Assembly (NCBI GenBank): GCA_937873715.1
Contig: CALMYJ010000031.1
Location: 1-64,000, forward strand
DNA from: an uncultured Chitinophagaceae bacterium
GTDB lineage: Bacteria; Bacteroidota; Bacteroidia; Chitinophagales; Chitinophagaceae
Direction: 5' to 3'
DNA: 64,000 bases
Shown here piece after piece: positions 38,071 through 47,544 of this stretch. A program made the position numbers and the translations under genes. The notes under the pieces were generated by a model, which did not search any database, had not been told where the DNA came from, and saw only the letters and a program-made list of their open reading frames with translations. Position 1 is the stretch's first letter, and every line of letters starts with the position of its first letter.

Positions 38071-39458
38071 AAACCGTTTCGGAAATACTAGAGTTACTGA
38101 TTACAAAAAAAGGCAGTGCAAGCGTATACTTTTTAGGTATTGGCGGAATAGGCATGAGCGCTTTGGCGAGATATTTTTTGAATGCAGGCGTAACCGTTAG
38201 TGGATACGATAAAACGCCAACTGCACTTTGCCGGAAACTGGAGGCCGAAGGGGCTGTTATTCATTATGAAGATAATATTGAGTTCATTGATAAAGAGGCT
38301 AAGCTGGTAATCTATACACCTGCTGTACCTAAAGATCACCTGGGGCTCAACTGGTACCTGTCGCATAATTACACCGTTGCCAAGCGCAGCGATGTACTGG
38401 GTGCCATTACTGCTACAGGCTTTAATATTTGTATTGCAGGCACACACGGCAAAACCACCACCAGCACAATGGTGGCACATATCCTCAGGCACAGCGGCTA
38501 TGGCTGCAATGCTTTTTTGGGTGGCATAGCGGTAAACTATGATACAAATTTTTGGGCCAGCGATAATGAGATATGTGTGGCAGAAGCCGATGAGTACGAC
38601 AGGAGTTTTTTAAAGCTGAACCCGGATATAGCCATCATCAGTTCGATGGATGCCGACCACCTGGATATATATGGTACAGCAGAAAATATGGAGCAGGCAT
38701 TTATAGCGTTTACCGAAAATATACGTCCCCGGGGTGTATTAATCAGCAAATACGGGTTACAACGCAGCAGCGAATTAAAAGCACCTGTTCATTACAGTTA
38801 TGCAGTACAAAATACTGATGCCGATATCTATGCAACAAATATCGAAGTAGATAATGGCAGCTACCGCTTTGATGTACGCCTGCAGGGAAAATGTATTAAA
38901 GCGGTACAGCTTAATATGGGCGGTATGCATAATGTGGAAAATGCAACAGCAGCCATTGCGGTGGCAGTGCAGTTGGGAATTGATGAAGCCAAAATAAAAG
39001 CAGCAGTAGCCGGGTTCAAAGGTGTGAAGCGCCGCTTTGAATATATCATCAAAACCGGCACACAGGTAATGATTGATGATTATGCCCATCATCCCGAAGA
39101 GTTGAAAGCATTAATTACCGGGGCAAAAGCCATGTTTGCTGATAAAAAATGTACGGTGGTGTTTCAGCCACATTTGTACAGCCGCACCAAAGATCATGCA
39201 GCAGGCTTTGCCGAAGTGCTGGATGAAGCCGATGAAGTAATGCTGTTGCCTGTTTACCCGGCCCGTGAGCAACCGATGGAAGGGGTGAGCAGCTATATGA
39301 TTCTTGAAAAAATGAAACATAAAAATGCACAGGTATTTACAAAGCAGAGCCTGCTGAACCAGTTAAAAGCAACAAAGCCTGAATTTTTAATTACAGCGGG
39401 TGCAGGCGATATAGATACACTGGTAGGGCCTATAAAAGAAGTTTTGGAAGAAAGATAA
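38067..39458 (+). CDS. murC: UDP-MurNAc:L-alanine ligase MurC
   Basis: MurC attaches L-alanine to UDP-MurNAc. The 463-residue product has the N-terminal FLGIGGIGMSALARYFLNAG, the ATP loop IAGTHGKTTTSTMVAHIL, the acidic ICVAEADEYDRSF and DADHLDIYG segments, and the ligase block RRFEYIIKTG plus IDDYAHHPEELKAL. It is coupled to murG by a four-base overlap. There is no murB or ddl between murC and ftsQ, as is common in this phylum. Confidence 0.96.
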   Translation: MKTVSEILELLITKKGSASVYFLGIGGIGMSALARYFLNAGVTVSGYDKTPTALCRKLEAEGAVIHYEDNIEFIDKEAKLVIYTPAVPKDHLGLNWYLSHNYTVAKRSDVLGAITATGFNICIAGTHGKTTTSTMVAHILRHSGYGCNAFLGGIAVNYDTNFWASDNEICVAEADEYDRSFLKLNPDIAIISSMDADHLDIYGTAENMEQAFIAFTENIRPRGVLISKYGLQRSSELKAPVHYSYAVQNTDADIYATNIEVDNGSYRFDVRLQGKCIKAVQLNMGGMHNVENATAAIAVAVQLGIDEAKIKAAVAGFKGVKRRFEYIIKTGTQVMIDDYAHHPEELKALITGAKAMFADKKCTVVFQPHLYSRTKDHAAGFAEVLDEADEVMLLPVYPAREQPMEGVSSYMILEKMKHKNAQVFTKQSLLNQLKATKPEFLITAGAGDIDTLVGPIKEVLEER

Positions 39459-39509
39459 AATACACTTGCTGTTCATCCGGGATATGCCGGTTGCGTTCAG
39501 CGGTAGAAT

Positions 39510-40766
39510 ATGATAACAAAATCAAACATAGTAAAATGGGCCATCAACACCCTTTGGGTGCTGGCAGGCGCTGGCCTGGTGGTATTGCTTGCGGCTGCTA
39601 TCAGCCGGGAAGAGAAGCAGGTATGTGCGGGGCTGAATGTTACCATAAAGGGGGTGCACAATAACTTTTTTGTAGATAAAAGCGATATACTCAACACTAT
39701 TAATGAATATATCGATGGTACACCTGAAGGACAGCCCATAGCCTTTTTTAAACTAAAAGCCCTGGAGCAGGAGCTGCTGAAAAACGTGTGGGTGAAAAAA
39801 ACAAAATTGTTTTTTGACAACAACCTGGTACTGCAGGCCGAGATACTCGAAAGAGAACCCGTGGCAAGAGTATTTACAACAAATGGTAACACATTTTATG
39901 CCGATACGGCCTGCGCCATGCTGCCGCTGAGTGATAAGTTTTCGGCAAGGTTGCCGGTATTTACAGGCTTTCCTTCTGATAAAAAAGTATTAACCGGTAC
40001 CGATAGTGCTTTGCTTAAAAACCTGGTACAGCTAAGCCTGGGCATACAGGCAGATAGTTTTGCAATGGCTATGATTGATGCAATTGAAATTACGGCCAGC
40101 CGCCAGTTTGAATTACTGCCTAAGATAGGCAATACCGTTATTGGCTTTGGCGATGCCACCGGTATTGAAAATAAATTACGCAAGCTCAAATTATTTTATA
40201 GCCAGGTAATACCTAAGGCCGGATGGAATTATTACAGCCGCATTGATATACAATATGCCGGCCAGGTAGTGGCAAAGCGTAAGGAGGCCGAAGATAAAAC
40301 TGCCGACTCCCTGCGTACCCTGCAAATTATGCACCTGGTAGCTATGGATGCAGAGTTGCGGGCCAGCGATTCGCTGCAGGCTATTGTACAGGATAATGAA
40401 ACCAACAGTACCAATATTTCGCTCATCCAGCAATCCTTTCAACGGGACGATGATGGCGATGCCGCTCTATCTGATCACTATGAAGATCTGAAACCACAAG
40501 GTATACCTGTAATAAACAAACCCGTGGCGGACAAACCTAAACCCATTGAAAAAAACCAGGCAGCCGCCAAAGTAAAACCGGCTGCAGCTGTAGTGAAGCC
40601 CGTTTCTAATCCGCCAGCTAAAAAGAATGATGGTGCAAAGCCCGCTGCAAAAAATGCAACAGGCTTTGCTGCACCATCGGGTAGCACTCTAAAACCAAAA
40701 ACAACTGTACCAAAGCCCGTACAGCAACAGTCAAAGGCAACAATGCCCAGGGCCAACGATTATTAA
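39510..40766 (+). CDS. ftsQ: Division protein FtsQ with a long basic tail
   Basis: FtsQ bridges early and late divisome proteins in the periplasm. The 418-residue product has a short cytosolic end, one membrane helix (about 13-32), a POTRA-like domain (about 45-110, GVHNNFFVDKSDILNTI) and a beta domain ending near YYSRIDIQYAGQVV. After about residue 310 it continues with a low-complexity tail rich in Ala, Lys and Pro (for example AAAKVKPAAAVVKP). The conserved part alone is about 260 residues. The tail is expected to be periplasmic. The match is by position and architecture. Confidence 0.9.
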   Translation: MITKSNIVKWAINTLWVLAGAGLVVLLAAAISREEKQVCAGLNVTIKGVHNNFFVDKSDILNTINEYIDGTPEGQPIAFFKLKALEQELLKNVWVKKTKLFFDNNLVLQAEILEREPVARVFTTNGNTFYADTACAMLPLSDKFSARLPVFTGFPSDKKVLTGTDSALLKNLVQLSLGIQADSFAMAMIDAIEITASRQFELLPKIGNTVIGFGDATGIENKLRKLKLFYSQVIPKAGWNYYSRIDIQYAGQVVAKRKEAEDKTADSLRTLQIMHLVAMDAELRASDSLQAIVQDNETNSTNISLIQQSFQRDDDGDAALSDHYEDLKPQGIPVINKPVADKPKPIEKNQAAAKVKPAAAVVKPVSNPPAKKNDGAKPAAKNATGFAAPSGSTLKPKTTVPKPVQQQSKATMPRANDY

Positions 40767-40873
40767 AATTGAAACCAAATGTGGAAGAAGTGTTGTGGCA
40801 ACAGAAAAAATAAAATATTAATTCAACAGCTTAGGCCAATAATGGCCGGGACACAAACACAAACATAATAACT

Positions 40874-42307
40874 ATGATCAACGAACAACAGACCTCCGCA
40901 TTGGATAACGGCGTTGTAAACAACAACCCCGTTATTGTAGGCCTCGACATCGGCACTACAAAAATTGCCGCCATCGCCGGCCGCAAAAACGAATTTGGCA
41001 AACTCGAAATTCTTGGCTTTGGCAGGGCCAACAGCAATGGTGTACAGCATGGTATGGTACTCAATATCGACCAAACCATCAAAGCCATACAAACAGCGCT
41101 GGAAAACTGCCTCGATTCTAACCCCAACCTTACACTCAACGAAGTGTATGTGGGTATTGCAGGTCATCATATCAAAAGCTTGCAAACCAGGGGTGATATT
41201 GTACGCCAGCACATTGAAGAAGAAATCAGCCAGGAAGAAATTGACCGGCTGATTGCCGACCAGTACCGTACGTACATTCCTGCAGGCGACCAGATTATTG
41301 ATGTGATTCCACAGGAGTTTACCGTGGATAATTTCCAAAACATCCCCAATCCAATTGGATACAGCGGCGTAAAAGTGGGTGCCAATTTCCATATCATTAC
41401 CGGTGATAAAAACGCTATACGAAATATTAACCGCAGTGTTGAAAAAGCCGGCCTTATTACTAAAGACCTGGTGCTGCAACCACTGGCATCGGCAGCAGCT
41501 GTAATGTGCGACCAGGATTTGGAAGCAGGTGTAGCCATTGTAGATATCGGTGGCGGCACTACCGACCTGGCCGTGTTTTACGAAGGCATCATCAAGCACA
41601 CAGCGGTAATACCTTTTGGTGGCGAAAACATTACCAATGATATTAAAAACGGCCTGGGGGTATTACGTACACAGGCCGAACAAATGAAAGTACAGTTTGG
41701 CAGCGCACTCAGCGATGAAGCAAAGTCAAATGTATTTATAACCATACCCGGTCTGCGTGGTATGCAGCCTAAAGAAATAAGTGTAAAAAATCTTGCCAGT
41801 ATCATACAGGCACGCATGAGCGAAATTCTCGACTTTGTAGCGTATCATTTAAAGCAAATTGGGCTCGACTCCCGGCTGCTCAATGGCGGCATCATACTTA
41901 CCGGTGGTGGTTCACAACTGAAGCACCTGATACAGCTTACAGAATATGTTACCGGCTTTAATGCAAGAATTGGTTATCCCAACGAACACCTGGCCAGCGG
42001 CCATATCGATGAATTGGAAAAACCCATGTACAGCACCTGTATCGGTTTAATATTAAAAGGGTACAATGATTATGAAAACAGGCGCAAGCAGTTTGATGAG
42101 CAGTTTAGAAAAATAGAAGTGCCGCAATCGCTGCAGCAGCCCGTTGCTGCCGAAGCCGAAATACCCGAAGAGCCTGTTATGGTAAGCCAAACCGGGGTAA
42201 TGAATATGCCTAAAAAGAAAGAACGCAAAACGCTAAAAGGCTTTATGGACTCTTTCAAAATAGGTATTATCGACCTGTTTAAAGAAGAAGGCGATACACA
42301 CCTGTAA
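40874..42307 (+). CDS. ftsA: Division protein FtsA
   Basis: FtsA is the actin-like ATPase that tethers FtsZ to the membrane. The 477-residue product has the ATPase blocks VGLDIGTTKIAAIAG, the SHS2/1C domain, AIVDIGGGTTDLAVFYEG (phosphate 2) and GGIILTGGGSQLKHL (adenosine). The C-terminal segment GFMDSFKIGIIDLFKEE looks like the amphipathic membrane-targeting helix. It precedes ftsZ by 124 bases. Confidence 0.96.
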   Translation: MINEQQTSALDNGVVNNNPVIVGLDIGTTKIAAIAGRKNEFGKLEILGFGRANSNGVQHGMVLNIDQTIKAIQTALENCLDSNPNLTLNEVYVGIAGHHIKSLQTRGDIVRQHIEEEISQEEIDRLIADQYRTYIPAGDQIIDVIPQEFTVDNFQNIPNPIGYSGVKVGANFHIITGDKNAIRNINRSVEKAGLITKDLVLQPLASAAAVMCDQDLEAGVAIVDIGGGTTDLAVFYEGIIKHTAVIPFGGENITNDIKNGLGVLRTQAEQMKVQFGSALSDEAKSNVFITIPGLRGMQPKEISVKNLASIIQARMSEILDFVAYHLKQIGLDSRLLNGGIILTGGGSQLKHLIQLTEYVTGFNARIGYPNEHLASGHIDELEKPMYSTCIGLILKGYNDYENRRKQFDEQFRKIEVPQSLQQPVAAEAEIPEEPVMVSQTGVMNMPKKKERKTLKGFMDSFKIGIIDLFKEEGDTHL

Positions 42308-42380
42308 CAGTTTTTAAAGCATTTACCATACTAACCATTAATTAATTCATGCTTTGTATTTACCAATAAGCATACAAACA

Positions 42381-42422
42381 AAAGGTTCCGCTGCTGCTCA
42401 GCCAGGGCAGTAAAGGTTCCGC
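42381..42422 (+). repeat. Direct repeat AAAGGTTCCGC before ftsZ
   Basis: AAAGGTTCCGC occurs at 42381-42391 and again at 42412-42422, 31 bases apart; the second copy ends 9 bases before the ftsZ ATG. It could be a small operator or act in the mRNA leader. Confidence 0.4.
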
Positions 42423-42431
42423 CTATTTGCT

Positions 42432-44294
42432 ATGATACATTTTGATTTGCCCAAAGAACAATCATCCATCATCAAAGTAATTGGTGTAGGAGGTGGTGGC
42501 AGTAATGCTGTTAACCACATGTTTTCACTCGATATAGCCGGAGTGGATTTTATAATATGCAATACCGATGCACAGGCTATTGCACAAAGTAAAGTACCCA
42601 ATAAAATACAGCTTGGCCCGCATTTAACCCAGGGGCTTGGTGCAGGCGCCAATCCATCTATTGGCAGGCAGGCTACCGAAGAAAGCCTGGAAGAAATAAA
42701 ACGCATCCTGGAAGTAAACACCAAAATGGCCTTTATCACTGCCGGCATGGGTGGTGGTACCGGTACCGGTGGTGCCCCCATTGTGGCAAAAATTTGTAAA
42801 GACCTGGGTATACTCACCGTAGGCATTGTAACCACACCCTTTGCTTACGAAGGTAAAAAAAGGCTGGCCCAGGCCGAAGATGGTATTTCGCTGCTGAAAG
42901 ATCATGTAGATACACTGCTGGTAATTAGCAACGATAAACTGAGGCACCAGTTTGGCAACCTTAAAATGAAAGAAGCATTTTCCAAAGCAGATAATGTATT
43001 GTCTACTGCGGCAAAATGTATTACCGATGTAATTAACAGCACCGGGCAAATTAATGTGGACTTTGCAGATGTGTGTACGGTAATGCGTAATGGTGGTGTG
43101 GCCATACTGGGCAGTGCCGCCGCACAAGGCGAAAACAGGGCACACCAGGCCATTTCAGATGCATTGAATTCGCCGTTGCTCAATGATAATGATATACGTG
43201 GTGCTAAATGGATACTCATCAATATCAATTCATCCGAAGGCGAGCATGAATTTACGATGGATGAAGTAGAAGTGGTGCAGGATTACCTGCTTAGCCAGGC
43301 GGGCCCCGATACCGATGTGATACTGGGCCTCGGGTACGATAATTCTTTAGGTGCCGAAATAGGTATTACACTTATTGCCACAGGCTTTGAGCATAAGGAT
43401 CCTTTTGCCAAAACCATTAACCAGCCCCAGGAAGAAAAGAAGGAAGATAAAATTGTAGTGGCGCTGGATGTAGCCGCTAAAGCTGAGCCCGCTGCAAAGC
43501 AAACTGCAATACCCTTTGATGCAAAAGCCACTGTGGAGGTAACGGCACCGGCTATGCCCTTACAGCAAAACAACCTGCCGCCATTGAATGAAGTGGCAGA
43601 TGAAGCCCCGGTGTTTTATGAAATATCTTCTGCTGCCGACCAGGCACCGGTAATTGAATTTGACATGCCGCTTACTGCACCCGAAACGGTATCGGATACC
43701 CCAAAAGAAGATGTTGCCCCGGTGGCAGCAAAGCCTGCACCTGCACAAAAAGAAACTGAAATATTTTTTGAATTAAAAGAAGCTAGCACACCTGCCTCGT
43801 CAGCAGGTGGGTACCTGGCGAAACCGCAGAATATTTATGCTGCGGAAACTTCGCCAAAACAGGAATCCAAAACTACCGAAGAACTAACCCCACTGCATAC
43901 ACCGGCAGGGAACGACGAGCCCCCGGCAGAGATGCAGTTGGTGGTTAAACAATCCCATCTGGCGGCGGAGGAAAAGCAGGATGCCACATTAAACAAGCCC
44001 ATTTTAACGACCCCTGTTGAGGAACCTGCGCTGCAGGACGAAGCAGAGGAACTTAGGCGCCGGGCAGCGGAACGGATAGCAAAGCTGAGGAACCTTTCGT
44101 TCAACATCAATGCCACCGACCCGAACAATGAGTTTGATACAGTACCCGCCTACCTTCGCCGCAATGTGGATTTGCACAATTCCATTGCCAGCGTAGAAAC
44201 CTTTTACAGCAATTATACTGTAAAAGCCGACGAAAATAATAATACGGAAATAAGCACCATCAATACATTTTTGGAAGGCGAAAAACCGGATTAA
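42432..44294 (+). CDS. ftsZ: Division GTPase FtsZ with a long C-terminal linker
   Basis: FtsZ polymerises into the division ring. The 620-residue product has the GTP-binding core with GVGGGGSNAVNHM, the tubulin signature GGGTGTG (107-113) and the T7 loop NVDFADVCTVMRNGG. The core ends near residue 335. A linker of more than 200 residues, rich in Ala, Pro, Glu and Thr, leads to the FtsA-binding type motif VPAYLRR (571-577) followed by about 43 more residues. Long linkers are common in Bacteroidota. A perfect terminator follows at 44326-44355. Confidence 0.97.
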   Translation: MIHFDLPKEQSSIIKVIGVGGGGSNAVNHMFSLDIAGVDFIICNTDAQAIAQSKVPNKIQLGPHLTQGLGAGANPSIGRQATEESLEEIKRILEVNTKMAFITAGMGGGTGTGGAPIVAKICKDLGILTVGIVTTPFAYEGKKRLAQAEDGISLLKDHVDTLLVISNDKLRHQFGNLKMKEAFSKADNVLSTAAKCITDVINSTGQINVDFADVCTVMRNGGVAILGSAAAQGENRAHQAISDALNSPLLNDNDIRGAKWILININSSEGEHEFTMDEVEVVQDYLLSQAGPDTDVILGLGYDNSLGAEIGITLIATGFEHKDPFAKTINQPQEEKKEDKIVVALDVAAKAEPAAKQTAIPFDAKATVEVTAPAMPLQQNNLPPLNEVADEAPVFYEISSAADQAPVIEFDMPLTAPETVSDTPKEDVAPVAAKPAPAQKETEIFFELKEASTPASSAGGYLAKPQNIYAAETSPKQESKTTEELTPLHTPAGNDEPPAEMQLVVKQSHLAAEEKQDATLNKPILTTPVEEPALQDEAEELRRRAAERIAKLRNLSFNINATDPNNEFDTVPAYLRRNVDLHNSIASVETFYSNYTVKADENNNTEISTINTFLEGEKPD

Positions 44295-44325
44295 CCGCTG
44301 TTTGTTCCTGAATTATAGTTTGTGT

Positions 44326-44355
44326 AAGCCCCTGCGTAAAGCAGGGGCTTTGTGT
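44326..44355 (+). terminator. Rho-independent terminator ending the dcw cluster
   Basis: A perfect 10-bp stem (44326-44335 with 44341-44350) with a 5-base loop is followed by TTTG-rich sequence. It isolates the division genes from the restriction cassette. Confidence 0.85.
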
Positions 44356-44392
44356 ATGCAGCAATTACATGCCTGCTGTGCTAAAGCATTTG

Positions 44393-44400
44393 TATATTTG
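44393..44400 (+). promoter_or_regulatory. Promoter -7 element of the restriction cassette
   Basis: TATATTTG matches TAnnTTTG exactly and lies 48 bases before the mod ATG. No clear TTTG is at the -33 distance. It follows the ftsZ terminator, so the four-gene cassette has its own transcription start. Confidence 0.5.
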
Positions 44401-44448
44401 AACACCGGCAGCAATACCGGCCACCTATATATATAACCAGCCTACACC

Positions 44449-46335
44449 ATGCTGACGACAGAACAACTAACACCCCCCAATGCATTCTTACACAGGCTGC
44501 AACAATTGCAGGCCGCTTTTCCTGAAATTTTTACAGAAGGAAAGATTGATATGGAAAAGTTCAAAGCCATTTTTACCAACGATATCAATTTCAATAATGA
44601 ACGTTACATATTGAACTGGGCAGGCAAAAGCGATGCTTTTAAAGTATTGCAAATTCCTTCAACAGCAACGCTGAAGCCCCAACCCGATGAATCGGTAAAC
44701 TTTGACAGTACAGAAAATGTTTTTATTGAAGGCGAAAACCTTGAAGTGCTGAAAGTATTACAGAAAAGCTATTACGGAAAAATCAAGTGCATTATTATAG
44801 ACCCGCCATACAATACAGGGAACGACAGCTTTATTTACCCCGACAGTTTTAAAGAGAATAAAGAAGATTATCAAAAACGCATTGGCGAAAAAGACGAAGA
44901 AGGCTACCTGATGAAAGAAGGGATGTTTCGCAAAAACAGCAAAGACAGCGGGCATTACCACAGCAACTGGCTGAGCATGATGTACCCACGGTTGTTTTTA
45001 GCTAAAAACTTACTGCGTGAAGATGGGGTAATCTTCGTTCATATTGACGACAATGAAGTGCATAATCTGAGAATGATGATGAATGAAATTTTTGGAGAGG
45101 AGAATTTTGAGGGACATATACATTGGCGTCGAAGACATAATCAGCCAAATGATAAAACTAAAATGATTGGGATTGTTGCTGAACATATTTTATCGTTTGC
45201 TAAAAATAAGGATGCATACAAGAAAGCCGGAGTAGGAAAAATCGATTTAACAGGTGATTTTTCAAATCCCGATAATGATGAAAGAGGCGATTGGGCATCT
45301 AAGCCTTGGAAAGTTGGTTCAGATCAAAGTGGTAGTAGATATAAAATAATTAGTCCATCTGGTAAAGAATTTGAGGAGGAGTGGATGGGGGATTTGGATA
45401 GCTTTAAAGTATTATTAAAAGATAAAAGAATTTTTTTTCCAAAGAATGGAGATGGCTTGCCAAGAAAAAAATATTACCGATTTGAAAGACTAGAAGAAGG
45501 TCAGTGTGCAACAAATTGGTGGAGCCATTCTGAATTTGGACACAATCAGGGAGCTAACGATGATATGACTTCGTTATTTGGAGTAAAGAACATTTTCGAT
45601 AATCCAAAACCTAAAGAGATTGTTAGGGGATTAATTCAAATTTCTAATGTAAAAGGCAATGATATTATATTGGATTTCTTTGCAGGTAGTGGAACGACTG
45701 CACATGCAACACTTGAATTAAATGCAGAAGATAATGGTAGTCGTAAATTCATATTAGTTCAGTTGCCGGAAGTAATTGAAGAAAAAGAGGAGGCGTTTAA
45801 ATTGGGATATCGGCATATTTCAGAAGTAAGTAGAGAAAGAATAAGAAAAGCAATTCTTAAAATACAAGAACAAAATTCTTCATTATTCAAACAATTAAAG
45901 ATTGACTTGGGTTTCAAATCCTTCAAACTCTCTCCTTCCAATTTCAAAATTTGGAGAGGCAGCGAAATCAACGAAGAAAATTTAGTGCAGCAGTTAGATG
46001 CTTTTACCAATCCGGTAAGAGAAGGCAGCGAAAAAGAAAACATGCTGTATGAGTTAATGCTGAAAGCTGGTTACAGTCTTACGGAAAAAGTGGAAGGCAT
46101 AAATATTTTATGGGATGGGGATGAATGTGGTGGCCAATGCAGCTATTATAAAATTGCCGGTGGTGCATTAATTATAGCGCTGCAATCTATAGACGAATTT
46201 ACGGTGGAGGGTATTTTAGCAGAAAAGCCGCAAAAAGTAATCACCCTCGATATACTGTTTAAAAACAACGACCAGTTGAAAACCAACACCGTGTTGCAGA
46301 TGAAAGATGCCGGTGTGGATTTTAAAACGATTTAA
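44449..46335 (+). CDS. mod: Type III restriction-modification DNA adenine methyltransferase (Mod)
   Basis: Mod recognises the target site and methylates adenine N6; with Res it forms the restriction complex. The 628-residue product is a beta-class enzyme: catalytic motif IV DPPY (118-121, IIIDPPYNTGNDSFIYPDSF) comes first and the SAM motif DFFAGSGTTAHATLEL (about 409-424) later, with the target-recognition region between (about 215-395). The middle third is visibly more AT-rich than the ends, as expected for an exchanged recognition domain. It is the first of four co-directional genes and ends nine bases before the AlbA_2 gene. Confidence 0.95.
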   Translation: MLTTEQLTPPNAFLHRLQQLQAAFPEIFTEGKIDMEKFKAIFTNDINFNNERYILNWAGKSDAFKVLQIPSTATLKPQPDESVNFDSTENVFIEGENLEVLKVLQKSYYGKIKCIIIDPPYNTGNDSFIYPDSFKENKEDYQKRIGEKDEEGYLMKEGMFRKNSKDSGHYHSNWLSMMYPRLFLAKNLLREDGVIFVHIDDNEVHNLRMMMNEIFGEENFEGHIHWRRRHNQPNDKTKMIGIVAEHILSFAKNKDAYKKAGVGKIDLTGDFSNPDNDERGDWASKPWKVGSDQSGSRYKIISPSGKEFEEEWMGDLDSFKVLLKDKRIFFPKNGDGLPRKKYYRFERLEEGQCATNWWSHSEFGHNQGANDDMTSLFGVKNIFDNPKPKEIVRGLIQISNVKGNDIILDFFAGSGTTAHATLELNAEDNGSRKFILVQLPEVIEEKEEAFKLGYRHISEVSRERIRKAILKIQEQNSSLFKQLKIDLGFKSFKLSPSNFKIWRGSEINEENLVQQLDAFTNPVREGSEKENMLYELMLKAGYSLTEKVEGINILWDGDECGGQCSYYKIAGGALIIALQSIDEFTVEGILAEKPQKVITLDILFKNNDQLKTNTVLQMKDAGVDFKTI

Positions 46336-46344
46336 GCACCAAAT

Positions 46345-47544
46345 ATGGTAAATGAAGAAAAAGTTAAACAGCTAATTGCGGATATGGAAAGTGATTGGAT
46401 TGAAAGAACCAGGTCGACAGCCGATGATAAACTTGGCCAGGCAATTTGTGCGTTTTGTAATGATTTTCCCAATCATAAACATCCAGGCTATCTTTTACTG
46501 GGTGTAAACGATGATGGAAGTTTGGCCGGAAAAAAATGGACAGATGAAGATTTACAAAAAATTGGGGGGATGAAAACAAATGGCAAAATTCTGCCTCAGC
46601 CTTCAATAGTAGTTAGTGCTGTATTTAAGTTTGATGAGGGGGAAGTAGTGGTTGTTGAAGTAAAGCCATCAACTTATCCGCCTGTACGGTATGATGGAAG
46701 ATGCTGGATCAGGGTAGGGCCACGCAGAGACAAGGCTTCACAGGAAGAAGAGCGGATTTTAACAGAGCGAAGGTTATCTTATGCAAAAACTTATGATCTC
46801 ATTCCTGCTTTGGGCTCAACAGTTGAAGACTTAAGTGCAGAGTTGTTCAGGATAAATTACCTGCCATCAGCGATAGATAAGGAAACGCTGGCAGAGAATG
46901 GCAGAACTACCGAAGAGCAACTGGCTTCGCTTCGCTTTTACGATACAAAAGAAGGTTGCCCTACTAATGCCGGCATTTTACTATTTGGTTTAAATCCTGA
47001 GTTTTATCTTCCCGGCTGCTACATCCAGTATATTAAGTTTTCGGGTGAGGAGATGACTAGTGATGTAGAATATGAAAAAAAGTTTTCTGGTGCCCTGGTT
47101 ACAGAATTACGGCTTGTAGATGATTTTATAAAAGCTAATATCATAAAAGAAAGGCCGGTTAAAAAGGACTCATTCCAGGAAAATATAATACGCAACTATC
47201 CATATTGGGCCTTAAGGGAATTGGTGATGAATGCTGTAATGCATAGAAGCTATGAGTCGAATGCGCCAACTTACATCTATGAATTTAAAAACCGTATTGA
47301 AATTATTAATCCCGGAGGTTTGTTTGGGGAAGCAACACCACAAAATTTTCCGGATGCCAGTGATTACAGGAATGTTGTATTGGCCGAGGCAATGAAAATT
47401 TTGGGGTACGTTAACCGGTTTAACTATGGTGTAAAAAGAGCAAAGGCGGAGTTGCAGCAAAATGGAAATGGTAATCCGGAATTTGACCTGTCGCTAACTA
47501 CTAAATTTAAAGTTACAATACCTATTAATTCGGAATGGGAATGA
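46345..47544 (+). CDS. AlbA_2 (Schlafen-like) domain protein with C-terminal GHKL-type ATPase
   Basis: The 399-residue product has an N-terminal AlbA_2 domain (about 14-135): WIERTRSTADDKLGQAICAF, then GYLLLGVNDDGSLAGKKW and the VRYDGRCWIRVGPRRDKASQ segment. The C-terminal part carries a GHKL-type ATPase (about 280-385): LRELVMNAVMHRSYE as N-box, then RIEIINPGGLFG. Such proteins are usually labelled transcriptional regulators or ATP-dependent helicase-related; AlbA_2 is thought to bind nucleic acid or act on RNA. It lies between mod and the ParA gene and overlaps the latter by ATGA, so it seems to be a working part of the restriction cassette. Its biochemical role here is unknown. Confidence 0.88.
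   Translation: MVNEEKVKQLIADMESDWIERTRSTADDKLGQAICAFCNDFPNHKHPGYLLLGVNDDGSLAGKKWTDEDLQKIGGMKTNGKILPQPSIVVSAVFKFDEGEVVVVEVKPSTYPPVRYDGRCWIRVGPRRDKASQEEERILTERRLSYAKTYDLIPALGSTVEDLSAELFRINYLPSAIDKETLAENGRTTEEQLASLRFYDTKEGCPTNAGILLFGLNPEFYLPGCYIQYIKFSGEEMTSDVEYEKKFSGALVTELRLVDDFIKANIIKERPVKKDSFQENIIRNYPYWALRELVMNAVMHRSYESNAPTYIYEFKNRIEIINPGGLFGEATPQNFPDASDYRNVVLAEAMKILGYVNRFNYGVKRAKAELQQNGNGNPEFDLSLTTKFKVTIPINSEWE

Noticed and set aside
40823..41599. 258-residue open frame antisense to ftsA
   Set aside because: It lies fully across the well-supported ftsA gene and its upstream spacer; its composition is that of a reverse-frame shadow and it has no motifs.
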